DNA of 48,801 bases, taken from NCBI GenBank assembly GCA_934254835.1, contig CAKQMI010000008.1:1-48801 (forward strand), read 5' to 3'. Of the stretch, positions 15,191 through 24,334 are shown piece after piece. The notes under the pieces are model-generated. The model was not told the DNA's origin and did not search any database. It worked only from the letters and a program-made list of their open reading frames with translations. How positions within the stretch are numbered: position 1 is the first letter of the stretch; the number at the start of each line of letters is the position of its first letter. A program made the position numbers and the translations under genes. Origin of the DNA: an uncultured Clostridia bacterium. GTDB lineage: Bacteria > Bacillota > Clostridia > Christensenellales > CAG-917.

Positions 15191-17626
15191 TTACAACTTA
15201 TGAATGGGTTTGACCGTCCAAATTCTGTCGGCGTATTCTTTGACCGCGCGGTCTGCCGAGAAGAAGCCGGCGTTGGCGATATTGACAAGCGACATCTGCG
15301 TGAACAGTTTTTTGTCGAGGTAGGTGTCGTTGACCTTCTTTTGCGCCTTTGCATAGCTGTCGAAGTCGGCAAGACACATATACGGATCGGCGATACTGCC
15401 GTTGCCCAAAACCAGGTTGTCGGCGATTGCGTTGAACCTGACGTCGCCTATGCCGTGACGCATGCCGTCGATGACACGCTTGATACGCGCGTCGTTCGTA
15501 TAATAAGCCGTGCTGTCGTAGCCTCTGTCGTAAAGTTCCTTGACCTCGTCGGACGACATGCCGAAAATGAACATATTCCCGTCGCCGACCGCCTCGTGGA
15601 TTTCGACGTTTGCACCGTCCATCGTACCGATTGTGACCGCACCGTTAATCATAAACTTCATATTGCCTGTGCCCGACGCCTCTTTTCCCGCAATGCTGAT
15701 TTGCTCGGAAATTTCCGCCGCGGGCATCATAATCTCGGCAAGCGACACGCGATAGTTTTCCAAAAACACGACTTTCAGTTTATCGTTTATCGACTTGTCG
15801 TTGTTGATGACCTCGCCGAGTTGCCAAATAAATCTGATGATTTGTTTCGCCATATAATAGCTACTTGCCGCCTTCGCGCCGAAAACGTAGGTGCGCGGGC
15901 AAATATTCATATCGGGATTGTCCTTAAGGTCGTAATAGGTGTTCAGGATATTGATGGCGTTCAGAAGTTGGCGTTTGTACTCGTGCAAGCGTTTGGACTG
16001 AATGTCGAAAATAGAGTCGGGATTGACGACGACGCCGTTATTCGCCTTAATATATTCGGCAAGTCTTTCCTTGTTTTCGCGCTTGACCTTTTGCAATTTT
16101 TCCAAAACCGCCGTGTCCGATTTGAATTTTTCAAACTTTTTGAGGTTGGACGCGTCTTTTATCCAACTTGTGCCGATAGTGTCGCACAAAAGTTTGGACA
16201 AGCCGGGGTTCGCCTGTTGCACCCACCTGCGGTGAGTAATGCCGTTGGTGACGTTGGTAAATTCCGACGGGTGTTGCTCGTAATAATCTTTGAAAATATC
16301 GTGCTTCAAAATGTCGCTGTGCAAAGCCGAAACGCCGTTTATCGTGTGCGCCGCGACAAGACACAACGTCGCCATTTTGATTTGACCGTGCTCCAAAATC
16401 GCGTTGGCGGCAACCTTATTATTATCGCCGGGATACTCCGCCCAAAGTTCCTCGCAGTAGCGACGATTGATTTCACACACTATCTGGAAAATACGCGGTA
16501 ACAACGCCTGGAACAGCGGTTGAGGCCACTTTTCAAGGGCTTCCGCCATAACGGTATGGTTGGTGTAACTTATCGTATCGGTGGTGATTTGCCACGCTTT
16601 TTCCCACGAATAGCCGTACTCGTCCAAAAGGATACGCATAAGTTCGGGTATGCAAAGGGTGGGGTGAGTGTCGTTGATGTGGATTGCGACGTGCTCGGCG
16701 AGGTTGTCAAGCGACGGGTTGGTCATAAGGTGACGCTTGATAATCGACTGTATCGACGCCGACACAAAGAAATATTGCTGTTTAAGCCTCAGCGATTTGC
16801 CCTCGATATGGTCGTCCGCGGGGTACAAAACCTTGGAGATACTTTCCGCCATCATACGGCTTTCCATAGCCTTGACGTACTCGCCGTTGCTGAACGACGC
16901 CATATCGAAATCGGTGGACGCCTTTGCCGACCAAAGCCTCAGGCGGTTGACCGTGTCGTTTTGGATACCGCTGATATTCATATCGTACGGCACCGCCAAA
17001 ACGGTGTTGTAATCGCGATGATTGATTTTGAGTTTGCCGTCCTGCCACTCCTGATCGACGACACCGCCGAAATGCACCTCGAACGTGTCCTCAACGCGGG
17101 GTTGAAGCCATACCGAGCCGTTTGTCAGCCACTCGTCGGGAAGCTCGATTTGCTCGCCGTCAACGATGCGCTGTTTGAAAATGCCATAGTCGTACATTAT
17201 CGAAAAACCCGTCGCGATATATCCGAGCGAAGTCAAACTGTCCAGATACGCCGCGGCAAGCCTGCCAAGACCGCCGTTGCCAAGACCTGCGTCGGGTTCG
17301 ATTGAATAAAGAGTGTCGATGTCGAAGCCCATTTCTTTGACGGCTTTCGTCATCTTTTTGTCGATGCCCATATTGAAAAGGTGGTTTCTCAACGAGCGTC
17401 CGAGAAGAAACTCCATCGACATGTAGTAAACGTATTTTGCGTTGATTTCGCGCGCAGTGCGCTTGAATTCCACCCTCGTACTCGTCAGCATATCGCGCAC
17501 GACAATGCACACCGCCTTGTACATTTGGGTGTTGCTTGCCTCCTCAGGCTTTACGCCGAAAAACCGTTGGACGGTGTCCGCAATGCGATTTTTCAAGTCC
17601 GAGGAGGTAATTTTAGAATAGTCCAT
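15191..17626 (-). CDS. glgP: Glycogen/maltodextrin phosphorylase
   Basis: Releases glucose-1-phosphate from non-reducing ends of glycogen, using PLP as cofactor. I take the start at 17626 (MDYSKITSSDLKN), preceded by AAAGGAG 11 bases upstream; an earlier in-frame ATG at 17680 lies in the glgA-glgP gap and has poor support. The 811-aa length is typical. Visible landmarks are the MEFLLGRSL segment, GNGGLGRLAA, and the PLP-binding region EASGTGNMKF with its Schiff-base Lys, followed by NGAVTIGTMDGANVE. The gene sits between glgA and the amylase, so synthesis and breakdown enzymes share one transcript. Confidence 0.95.
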   Translation of the reverse strand: MDYSKITSSDLKNRIADTVQRFFGVKPEEASNTQMYKAVCIVVRDMLTSTRVEFKRTAREINAKYVYYMSMEFLLGRSLRNHLFNMGIDKKMTKAVKEMGFDIDTLYSIEPDAGLGNGGLGRLAAAYLDSLTSLGYIATGFSIMYDYGIFKQRIVDGEQIELPDEWLTNGSVWLQPRVEDTFEVHFGGVVDQEWQDGKLKINHRDYNTVLAVPYDMNISGIQNDTVNRLRLWSAKASTDFDMASFSNGEYVKAMESRMMAESISKVLYPADDHIEGKSLRLKQQYFFVSASIQSIIKRHLMTNPSLDNLAEHVAIHINDTHPTLCIPELMRILLDEYGYSWEKAWQITTDTISYTNHTVMAEALEKWPQPLFQALLPRIFQIVCEINRRYCEELWAEYPGDNNKVAANAILEHGQIKMATLCLVAAHTINGVSALHSDILKHDIFKDYYEQHPSEFTNVTNGITHRRWVQQANPGLSKLLCDTIGTSWIKDASNLKKFEKFKSDTAVLEKLQKVKRENKERLAEYIKANNGVVVNPDSIFDIQSKRLHEYKRQLLNAINILNTYYDLKDNPDMNICPRTYVFGAKAASSYYMAKQIIRFIWQLGEVINNDKSINDKLKVVFLENYRVSLAEIMMPAAEISEQISIAGKEASGTGNMKFMINGAVTIGTMDGANVEIHEAVGDGNMFIFGMSSDEVKELYDRGYDSTAYYTNDARIKRVIDGMRHGIGDVRFNAIADNLVLGNGSIADPYMCLADFDSYAKAQKKVNDTYLDKKLFTQMSLVNIANAGFFSADRAVKEYADRIWTVKPIHKL

Positions 17627-17699
17627 AAAGTGTTGCTCTCCTTTTTGCCGACAGGAAGTTTGGTCGCTTCCGACCGGCACTTATGTCAAAAAATATTTA

Positions 17700-19124
17700 T
17701 TATTTTGTAAGTTCTTGATAAATCTCAAGATATTCCTTCGCCGAGCGTTTCCAACTGAAATCGCACTTCATCGCGTTACTTTGCACCTTCTTCCACAGGT
17801 TTTTGTCAAAATAGGTGCCGAGAGTGCGCCAGATTGCGTCCAACATATCGTATGCTTGATACGCCTTGAAGGTAAAGCCGTTGCCCTTTTGCGTGACGGG
17901 ATTGAACGCTTCGACAGTGTCCTTAAGTCCGCCCGTTTCGCGCACGATAGGCACCGCGCCGTAACGCATGGCAATCATTTGTCCGAGCCCGCACGGCTCG
18001 AACTTGCTGGGCATCAGGAACATATCCGCCGCCCCGTACATTTTGGACGCAAGCTCCTGCGAGAAATTGATGACGGCGCGCATTTTTGAATTGTACGTCT
18101 TTTCGGCGTTTTTCAAAAGCGTCTCATACTTCCAGTCGCCTTTGCCGAGCACGACAAGTTGAATGTCGGCTTGCAACAATTCGTCCAAAACGGTGGCAAC
18201 AAGGTCAATGCCCTTTTGTTCGGTCAAGCGAGAAATAAGCGCGATAACGGGACGGTCGGGGGAATAATTGAACCCCAACAGTTCGCACAACGCTTTCTTG
18301 TTTTCGGCGCGCTTTGCGACGGTTTTCAGGGTGTAATTTGCGACAAGGTTTTTGTCGGTTGCGGGGTTGAAAACGTCAACGTCGATGCCGTTCACCACAC
18401 CGCGGATTTTATAGTCGCGCGCGTTGAGAATGCCGTCCAGCCCATAGGCGAAGTACGGATTTTTGATTTCTTCGGCATAGGTTTTGGACACCGTCGTGAC
18501 GATATTTGCCCGCTCGATGCCCGCCTTCATATAGTTGACGTCGTCGTCGCACTCGACTATGCTACGCCAGTTTTCGGGAATTCCCAAAATATCGCCCGCC
18601 AGGAACTTGTCATATTTTCCCTGAAACTCGATATTGTGAATCGTGAATACGGTTTTGGTGTTGCGAAGCCCGTCCACGTTGCGATAGAAAATATCCAAAA
18701 ACACGGGAACGAGCGCGGTGTGCCAGTCGTTGGCGTGAATGATGTCGGGATAGAACCCCGTCACCGAGCACGCTTCCAGCACCGCTTTGCTGAAAAACGC
18801 AAACCTTTCGCCGTCGTCGAAGTGGCCGTACAGCCCCTTTCTTTTGAAATAGTATTCGTTGTCGATGAAGTAATAGACGACGTTGTCAACGGTATATTCA
18901 AACACGCCGAGGTACTGCCTGCGCCAACTGAGGTCAACGTAGGTCGAGCCGACAAAACGCATCGTCTGACGATATTCTTGCGGGATTTCCTCATAAAGAG
19001 GGATAATAACACGGCAATCGTTTTTCATCGTGGCAAGCGTTTTGGGCAGTGCGCCCATCACGTCGCCGAGACCGCCCGTCTTTACGAACGGACGCGCTTC
19101 GGAAGCGACAAATAAAATTTTCAT
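17700..19124 (-). CDS. glgA: Glycogen synthase (ADP-glucose type, GT5)
   Basis: Transfers glucose from ADP-glucose to the non-reducing end of glycogen. The 474-aa, GT-B fold protein shows the N-terminal ADP-glucose motif KTGGLGDVMGALP (17-29) and HANDWHTAL. The C-terminal catalytic segment is PSKFEPCGLGQMIAMRYG followed by PIVRETGGLKDTV. The start lies 42 bp after glgD. A 73-bp gap to glgP contains an imperfect hairpin that could tune downstream expression. All expected catalytic landmarks are present. Confidence 0.96.
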   Translation of the reverse strand: MKILFVASEARPFVKTGGLGDVMGALPKTLATMKNDCRVIIPLYEEIPQEYRQTMRFVGSTYVDLSWRRQYLGVFEYTVDNVVYYFIDNEYYFKRKGLYGHFDDGERFAFFSKAVLEACSVTGFYPDIIHANDWHTALVPVFLDIFYRNVDGLRNTKTVFTIHNIEFQGKYDKFLAGDILGIPENWRSIVECDDDVNYMKAGIERANIVTTVSKTYAEEIKNPYFAYGLDGILNARDYKIRGVVNGIDVDVFNPATDKNLVANYTLKTVAKRAENKKALCELLGFNYSPDRPVIALISRLTEQKGIDLVATVLDELLQADIQLVVLGKGDWKYETLLKNAEKTYNSKMRAVINFSQELASKMYGAADMFLMPSKFEPCGLGQMIAMRYGAVPIVRETGGLKDTVEAFNPVTQKGNGFTFKAYQAYDMLDAIWRTLGTYFDKNLWKKVQSNAMKCDFSWKRSAKEYLEIYQELTK

Positions 19125-19166
19125 ACCTTTACTCCTTTAACTTTGCGCACGCCGTGCGCGAAAATA

Positions 19167-20285
19167 TTAAACGATTTTGTTTTTGACGATTACGATGGGA
19201 TATGTCTCGTAGCCCGCCAGATGTCTTTCGGGTTGCACGATGACATTTTTGTCGGTAATCGTATATTTAATGGTGGCTTTTTCGCCGATAACGCCCTTTT
19301 CCATGACTATCGAATTTTCGACGACGGCGCCCTTTTCAACGTGTACGCCACGGAACAGAATACTGTTTTTGACCGTGCCGTCGATGACGCATCCGTCAGC
19401 GATAAGGCTGTTTTCGACCTTGGCGTTGTCGAGATAACGAGTGGGCACACTGTCCTTGACTTTCGTGAAAATGGTGGCTTCGCCATAGAAAATCTCGTTT
19501 CTGGTTTCGGCGTTCAAAAGTTCCATACTGTGCTTATAATAGCCGGGGATATCGTCGATGATTGCGGCGTAACTCTTAATCTCGTGGCTGTAAATTTTCA
19601 GCGTGTCGATTTGCTTCAAAAGCACGTCCTTTTCAAAGTCCAGAAGTCCTCTGGCATAGGCGTTTTCGATGAGGTTTATCAACAAATCTTTTTTGACGAT
19701 ATAGATTTGCGTATTGACAAGCTCGGGCGTTTTGCTGGCGATAACCGCAAAGCGAATATCGGTGACTCTGCCCTTTTTATCCGCCGTGATGATTTGTTTT
19801 CTGGGGTTGATTTCGTCGGTGCTTTTCGTCAACATGGTGATATCCGCGCCACGAGCGATATGCTCGTCGATGATTTCCTCGACGTCGATATTGCAGATGA
19901 CGTTGGCGTTGCCGAGCACGACGTATTCCAACTTCTTTTGCGACATCATAAAGCCCTTTAAGGTGTAAAGAGCCTCGACCTTCCCTTTGTAAACGTCGCG
20001 AAGAGTGTTGAACGCAAACGGCGGGAACAAGGTAAGCCCGCTGTTTTTGCGGTTGAGGTCCCAGTCGCGCCCCATACGGAGGTGGTCCATAAGGCTGTTG
20101 TAGTTGTTGCGCGTGATGATGCCGATCGTGCTGATACCGCTGTTGACGAGGTTGGAAAGCGCAAAGTCAATCATACGATACCTACCGCCGAAAGGAAGGC
20201 TGGCGCTGGTACGCTTGATTGTAAGTTCGTTCATGTGGATTTCGCTGTCGCTTGCGATTAAGATACCCATTGCGTTGTTAATCAT
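19167..20285 (-). CDS. glgD: Glucose-1-phosphate adenylyltransferase regulatory subunit GlgD
   Basis: Non-catalytic or weakly catalytic partner of GlgC, which enhances ADP-glucose formation as in Geobacillus GlgCD. The 372-aa protein keeps the nucleotidyltransferase outline (LPFGGRYRMIDFALSNLVNSGI) but lacks the GGxGxRLxxLT pyrophosphorylase loop at the N-terminus, where it reads MGILIASDSEIHMNELT. That is the mark of GlgD. The C-terminal half is a left-handed beta helix with repeated hexapeptides. It overlaps glgC by 4 bp, indicating coupled translation and a fixed ratio of the two subunits. Confidence 0.94.
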   Translation of the reverse strand: MINNAMGILIASDSEIHMNELTIKRTSASLPFGGRYRMIDFALSNLVNSGISTIGIITRNNYNSLMDHLRMGRDWDLNRKNSGLTLFPPFAFNTLRDVYKGKVEALYTLKGFMMSQKKLEYVVLGNANVICNIDVEEIIDEHIARGADITMLTKSTDEINPRKQIITADKKGRVTDIRFAVIASKTPELVNTQIYIVKKDLLINLIENAYARGLLDFEKDVLLKQIDTLKIYSHEIKSYAAIIDDIPGYYKHSMELLNAETRNEIFYGEATIFTKVKDSVPTRYLDNAKVENSLIADGCVIDGTVKNSILFRGVHVEKGAVVENSIVMEKGVIGEKATIKYTITDKNVIVQPERHLAGYETYPIVIVKNKIV

Positions 20286-21487
20286 TTGTTTTCACCTCCG
20301 AACATTTCACCGGCTTTGATTACCGCGCCGGCTTTCACTGTTACTTCGGGACCGACGACGGCGATTTCCCATTCGCCCGAGGCGTGCGGAGCGTTGATTT
20401 CGCCAACATGCGCGCCCTTGCCGACTTTTGCGTCCCAACCGACGATTGCGTATTCGACGACGGCGTCGTCTTCAACCACCGCGCCGGGCATTAAGATACT
20501 GTCCACGATACGGCAGTTTTTGCCGAGCGTGCAACCGTAAGAGATAACCGAATTTTTGATTTCGCCCTGAACGAACGTACCTTCCGACACGACGCTGTTT
20601 TTGATGACGGCGTCCGCGGACACGAACTGCGGGGGCTCTGCGCTGTTTCGCGCGAAAATGCGCCATTCCTTATCGTCGAGGTTCAGCCCGCTTTCGGGAT
20701 CGAGTATATCCATGTTCGCTTCCCACAAACTGGAAATCGTGCCGACGTCTTTCCAATAGTCGTTGAATTCGTACGCAATCATCTTCTGACCGTCCGAAAG
20801 CATTTTAGGAATGATATTTTTGCCGAAGTCGTTTTGGCTTTCTTGGTCGGCTTCGTCCTCGACAAGGTATTTTCTGAGAACGTCCCAAGTGAAAACGTAG
20901 ATGCCCATCGACGCTTTGTTGGACTTGGGTTTTTTGGGTTTTTCTTCAAAGTCGATAATTTCGCCCTTTGAATTAGTCTGCATAATGCCAAAGCGCGACG
21001 CCTCTTCCATAGGCACCGTGCGCACGGCGATCGTGCAATCCGCACCCGTCTTTTGGTGGTGTTCCATCATCTTGTGATAGTCCATCTTATAAATGTGGTC
21101 ACCCGACAAAATGATGACGTATTCGGGATTAAACCTGTCGATAAACTCGATATTTTGATAAATCGCGTTGGCTGTGCCCTTGTACCACTCGCCCGCGTTC
21201 GCGCGCATGAACGGCGGAAGGACGTAAACGCCACCCGTGATTCTGTCCAAGTCCCACGGCTGTCCGTTGCCTATGTATTGATGAAGATCAAAAGGCTGAT
21301 ACTGCGTGAGTACGCCAACCGTGTCTATGCCGGAGTTGGCGCAATTCGACAAAGGAAAGTCGATAATCTTGTACTTCGCTCCGAATGGTACGGCAGGCTT
21401 TGCAACCTCGCCGGTGAGAAGACCGAGCCTTGTGCCCTGACCTCCTGCAAGTAGCATCGCGACGCATTCTTTTCTTGTCTGACGCAT
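20282..21487 (-). CDS. glgC: Glucose-1-phosphate adenylyltransferase catalytic subunit
   Basis: Makes ADP-glucose and PPi from glucose-1-phosphate and ATP, the committed and usually regulated step of bacterial glycogen synthesis. The 401-aa protein has the nucleotide loop GGQGTRLGLLT (16-26), the KPAVPFGAKYKIIDFPLSN segment and the FEEKPKKP sugar-phosphate region, followed by a C-terminal beta helix. It lies 11 bp after glgB and overlaps glgD by 4 bp. The intact loop, in contrast with GlgD, marks this as the catalytic subunit. Confidence 0.96.
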   Translation of the reverse strand: MRQTRKECVAMLLAGGQGTRLGLLTGEVAKPAVPFGAKYKIIDFPLSNCANSGIDTVGVLTQYQPFDLHQYIGNGQPWDLDRITGGVYVLPPFMRANAGEWYKGTANAIYQNIEFIDRFNPEYVIILSGDHIYKMDYHKMMEHHQKTGADCTIAVRTVPMEEASRFGIMQTNSKGEIIDFEEKPKKPKSNKASMGIYVFTWDVLRKYLVEDEADQESQNDFGKNIIPKMLSDGQKMIAYEFNDYWKDVGTISSLWEANMDILDPESGLNLDDKEWRIFARNSAEPPQFVSADAVIKNSVVSEGTFVQGEIKNSVISYGCTLGKNCRIVDSILMPGAVVEDDAVVEYAIVGWDAKVGKGAHVGEINAPHASGEWEIAVVGPEVTVKAGAVIKAGEMFGGENK

Positions 21488-21498
21488 GATATTTCCTC

Positions 21499-23382
21499 CT
21501 AATTGTTTTCGGGTTTATATACGGTAATCGAATTACCGGGGATATTCACGGCGATTGCGAAAGGCAACCCGTGCATACTCTTCTTTTCGGCTTTGTATTC
21601 CGCCTTGTGACTACTTGTACCGCCGTACTTTTTCATCGTGGACGAGAATACGCATTTGTACGACGTAAGTTCGGGCACTCCGGTGAGATAACGCTTTCTC
21701 GACACGGGCGAAAAATTCAGCACCACCAAAACGTAGTCGCCCGATTTGTCGTACCGTAAATAAGAAATGACGTTTTGCGTGTTGTCGTCGACGGACACCC
21801 ATCTGAACCCTTCCCACCTGTTGTCTTGCGACCAAAGCGCGGGCGTGTTTTTGTAAAGTGCGTTCAAATCGCGGGTGAACTCCAGCATTTCCTTGTGACG
21901 GGGATAGTCGAGAAGAAGCCAGTCAAGACCTTGGTCAAAACGCCACTCGATAAACTGTCCGAACTCCCCGCCCATAAACAAAAGTTTCTTGCCGGGGTGC
22001 GTCATCATAAAGCCGAGATAGGTTTTCAGCCCCTCGAACTTGTCGTCGTAACTTACGGGGATTTTGTCGATAAGGCTGTGCTTGCCGTGCACGACTTCGT
22101 CGTGGGACAACGGCAAAATATAGTTTTCGCTGTACGCGTACGTCAGCGCAAAAGTCAGTTTGTTGTGGCCGTCCTTTCTGAAAAACGGATCGGTGGAAAT
22201 ATAAGACAACGTGTCGTTCATCCAACCCATATTCCACTTGAAATTGAAGCCCAGACCGCCGATGTCGGGGGGCATCGTAATCATCGGATACGCCGTGCTT
22301 TCCTCTGCAACGGTGAAAAATCCTTTGTTTTCGGTCAATAACGCCACGTTCATTTTTTGCAAAAAGTCTTTGGCTTCGAGATTGTAGTTTCCGCCGAATT
22401 TGTTGGGAACCCATTCGCCGTCCTTTCTGCAATAATCAAGATACAGCATGCTCGCGACGGCGTCCACGCGGATTCCGTCGATGTGGTAATTTTTCGCCCA
22501 GAAGTTGGCGGCGGATATTAAGAAACTGCGCACTTCGGGTTTGCCGTAGTCGTAAACTTTCGTGCCCCACTCGTAATGTTCGCCCTTTCTCGGATCGGCG
22601 TATTCATAGCAAGGCGTGCCGTCAAATAAGGCAAGACCGTGCTCGTCCTTTGGAAAATGCGCGATAACCCAGTCCAAAATAACGCCGATGCCCGCCTTAT
22701 GGAACCTGTCCACCAGTTGCATAAAATCGTGCGGGGTGCCGTAGCGCGACGTGGGCGCGAAAAGCCCCGTCACCTGATAACCCCAACTGCCGTCAAACGG
22801 ATATTCCGTCACGGGCATAAACTCAACGTGAGTATAGTTCATCTTCTTGACGTAATCGACAAGCTCGTCCGCAAGGTCAAGATAACTGTAAACGTTGCCG
22901 TCGTCGTGACGCTTCCAACTGCCGAGATGAACTTCGTAAATGTTCATCGGGCTTTCGTACAAGTTTTTGTCGGCGCGCGACTTCATCCACGCGGAATCTT
23001 TCCACTTGTATCCCGACAGGTCGTACAGTTTGGACGCGGTGGCGGGCGTCGTCTCGAAGTGCAAGCCGTAAGGATCGGCTTTCAGAACCGTCTTGCCTTT
23101 TTTTGGGGTGACGGCGTATTTATAAGCGTCGTAGACTTTCAGCCCTTCCACAAAAACTTCCCAAATTCCGCCGTCGTCTTTTTCCATCGGCGTCGCGCCG
23201 ATTTGCCACTCGTTGAAATCGCCGACAAGCGAAACTTCGCGGGCGTTCGGTGCCCACACTCTGAAAATCCAACCTTTTTTGCCGTCGATTACTGCCTTTG
23301 TCGGGCAAAACAATTTGTCGGCTTCGATATTCGTGCCTTCGTGAAACAAGTATTTCGGATAATCTTCAAAATTCTTATGCAT
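21499..23382 (-). CDS. glgB: 1,4-alpha-glucan (glycogen) branching enzyme
   Basis: Creates alpha-1,6 branches in glycogen. The 627-aa, GH13 protein has an N-terminal CBM48 domain (FRVWAPNAREVSLVGDFNEW, about 40-60), then the catalytic barrel. Conserved regions are DWVIAHF (I), GIRVDAVASMLY with the nucleophile Asp (II), VAEESTAYP with Glu (III) and PLSHDEVVHGK (IV), then a C-terminal beta domain. It is the first gene of the glg operon, preceded by AAGGAAG and a recognisable promoter. Confidence 0.96.
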   Translation of the reverse strand: MHKNFEDYPKYLFHEGTNIEADKLFCPTKAVIDGKKGWIFRVWAPNAREVSLVGDFNEWQIGATPMEKDDGGIWEVFVEGLKVYDAYKYAVTPKKGKTVLKADPYGLHFETTPATASKLYDLSGYKWKDSAWMKSRADKNLYESPMNIYEVHLGSWKRHDDGNVYSYLDLADELVDYVKKMNYTHVEFMPVTEYPFDGSWGYQVTGLFAPTSRYGTPHDFMQLVDRFHKAGIGVILDWVIAHFPKDEHGLALFDGTPCYEYADPRKGEHYEWGTKVYDYGKPEVRSFLISAANFWAKNYHIDGIRVDAVASMLYLDYCRKDGEWVPNKFGGNYNLEAKDFLQKMNVALLTENKGFFTVAEESTAYPMITMPPDIGGLGFNFKWNMGWMNDTLSYISTDPFFRKDGHNKLTFALTYAYSENYILPLSHDEVVHGKHSLIDKIPVSYDDKFEGLKTYLGFMMTHPGKKLLFMGGEFGQFIEWRFDQGLDWLLLDYPRHKEMLEFTRDLNALYKNTPALWSQDNRWEGFRWVSVDDNTQNVISYLRYDKSGDYVLVVLNFSPVSRKRYLTGVPELTSYKCVFSSTMKKYGGTSSHKAEYKAEKKSMHGLPFAIAVNIPGNSITVYKPENN

Positions 23383-23411
23383 AGGAACTTCCTTATAAAA
23401 CGTTCAGCTTT

Positions 23412-23440
23412 ATTATAACAAATATAAAAAATAAATACAA
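23412..23440 (-). promoter_or_regulatory. Promoter of the glycogen operon
   Basis: Minus strand -35 TTGTAT (23435-23440), 17-bp spacer, -10 TATAAT (23412-23417), about 30 bp upstream of the glgB ATG. The weak -35 could leave room for an activator, but no clear operator is visible. Confidence 0.65.
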
Positions 23441-23474
23441 TACCTACGCGCGCATTTCAAGGAAATTTTTCGAT

Positions 23475-23506
23475 AAAAAACCGCGATTTCGTGATTTAGT
23501 CGCGGT
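23475..23506 (-). terminator. Terminator overlapping the 3' end of ispE
   Basis: Minus strand stem ACCGCGA/TCGCGGT with a 13-nt loop, followed by TTTTTAT. The upstream arm includes the last codons of ispE (stop 23496-23498). Confidence 0.8.
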
Positions 23507-24299
23507 AAGAAAATTCTGTTTTGGAAAGAAACGGCGGAACTTCTTTCAAAAATAGCCCGAACACCGTGCTCCCGCTTCCGCTCATCGACGTGGCGACGGC
23601 GTCGGTTTTTTTGATTTTGTCAAGTTCGTCTTTGACGCTCGGATTTATTTTGACCGCCGGCAAATACAAGTCGTTTTTGAGTTTTCCGTTCAGTTCGAAA
23701 TCTCCGTTTTCCAGTGCCTTTATAAGGCGTTCGGTTGCGTTGTCGCACGGCAGGTTCATCTTGTCGTATTCCTTAAAGCACGCTGTGGTATCCACACCGC
23801 TTCCTGCAAGAAAACCGACTTTATATGGCAATTTTATATCGATAAAGTCAACGATTTCGCCAATTCCGCGCACACGCTTTATCCCGTCAAGATACATTGA
23901 CGGAGCGTCCGCGCCCACCTTCAAAAGAAGTTCGGTCGTAATAAGTTTTTGGGAAATCGAAAGGAGTTTTTGCGCGCCTCGTATCACCGCAACGCCGTCC
24001 GCGGTCGAACCGCCCATACCGCCCGAAAGCGGTATCCTTTTGGTGATTTCAACGGTGAAGCCGTTTGTTTTGAAGGTGTCTTTTATGAGTTTTCCCGCGC
24101 GGTACGCGCTGTTGAATTCGTCAATGATTTTGCCGTCCTGAAAACATTCGATTTTGTCGTCCGCGCGATAAGTAATTTTTACGTCGTCGCAAACGTCCAC
24201 CGTCCCCACCAGCATATCAAGAAGGTGAAAGCCACGACTTTCACCTACTACGTCAAGGGACAGATTGATTTTTCCTTTTGCCTTCTCGATTATCTCCAT
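23496..24299 (-). CDS. ispE: 4-diphosphocytidyl-2-C-methyl-D-erythritol kinase
   Basis: Phosphorylates CDP-ME in the MEP pathway to isoprenoids. I place the start at 24299 (MEIIEKAKGKINLSLDV), matching the family's usual opening; sequence upstream in the same frame lies over the neighbouring SPOCS gene and its gap and is not kinase-like. The 267-aa protein is a GHMP kinase with the N-terminal AKGKINLSL strand, ATP loop PLSGGMGGSTADG and C-terminal SMSGSGSTVFG motif. It is a little shorter than typical (about 285) and its active-site RGFHLLDML region is slightly divergent. No clear Shine-Dalgarno is visible. Veg/SPOCS/ispE grouping resembles the yabG-veg-sspF-ispE neighbourhood of other Firmicutes. 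Confidence 0.9.
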   Translation of the reverse strand: MEIIEKAKGKINLSLDVVGESRGFHLLDMLVGTVDVCDDVKITYRADDKIECFQDGKIIDEFNSAYRAGKLIKDTFKTNGFTVEITKRIPLSGGMGGSTADGVAVIRGAQKLLSISQKLITTELLLKVGADAPSMYLDGIKRVRGIGEIVDFIDIKLPYKVGFLAGSGVDTTACFKEYDKMNLPCDNATERLIKALENGDFELNGKLKNDLYLPAVKINPSVKDELDKIKKTDAVATSMSGSGSTVFGLFLKEVPPFLSKTEFSYRD

Positions 24300-24334
24300 G
24301 CCTATATAATAGCACGAACGAGCGTTCCTTTCAA

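Noticed and set aside
15190..15372. 61-residue N-terminal extension of the amylase
   Set aside because: Out-of-frame translation of the end of glgP; family resemblance begins only at the ATG at 15189.
14972..16501. 509-aa plus-strand frame opposite glgP and the amylase
   Set aside because: Spans the junction of two real genes on the other strand and has no recognisable motif.
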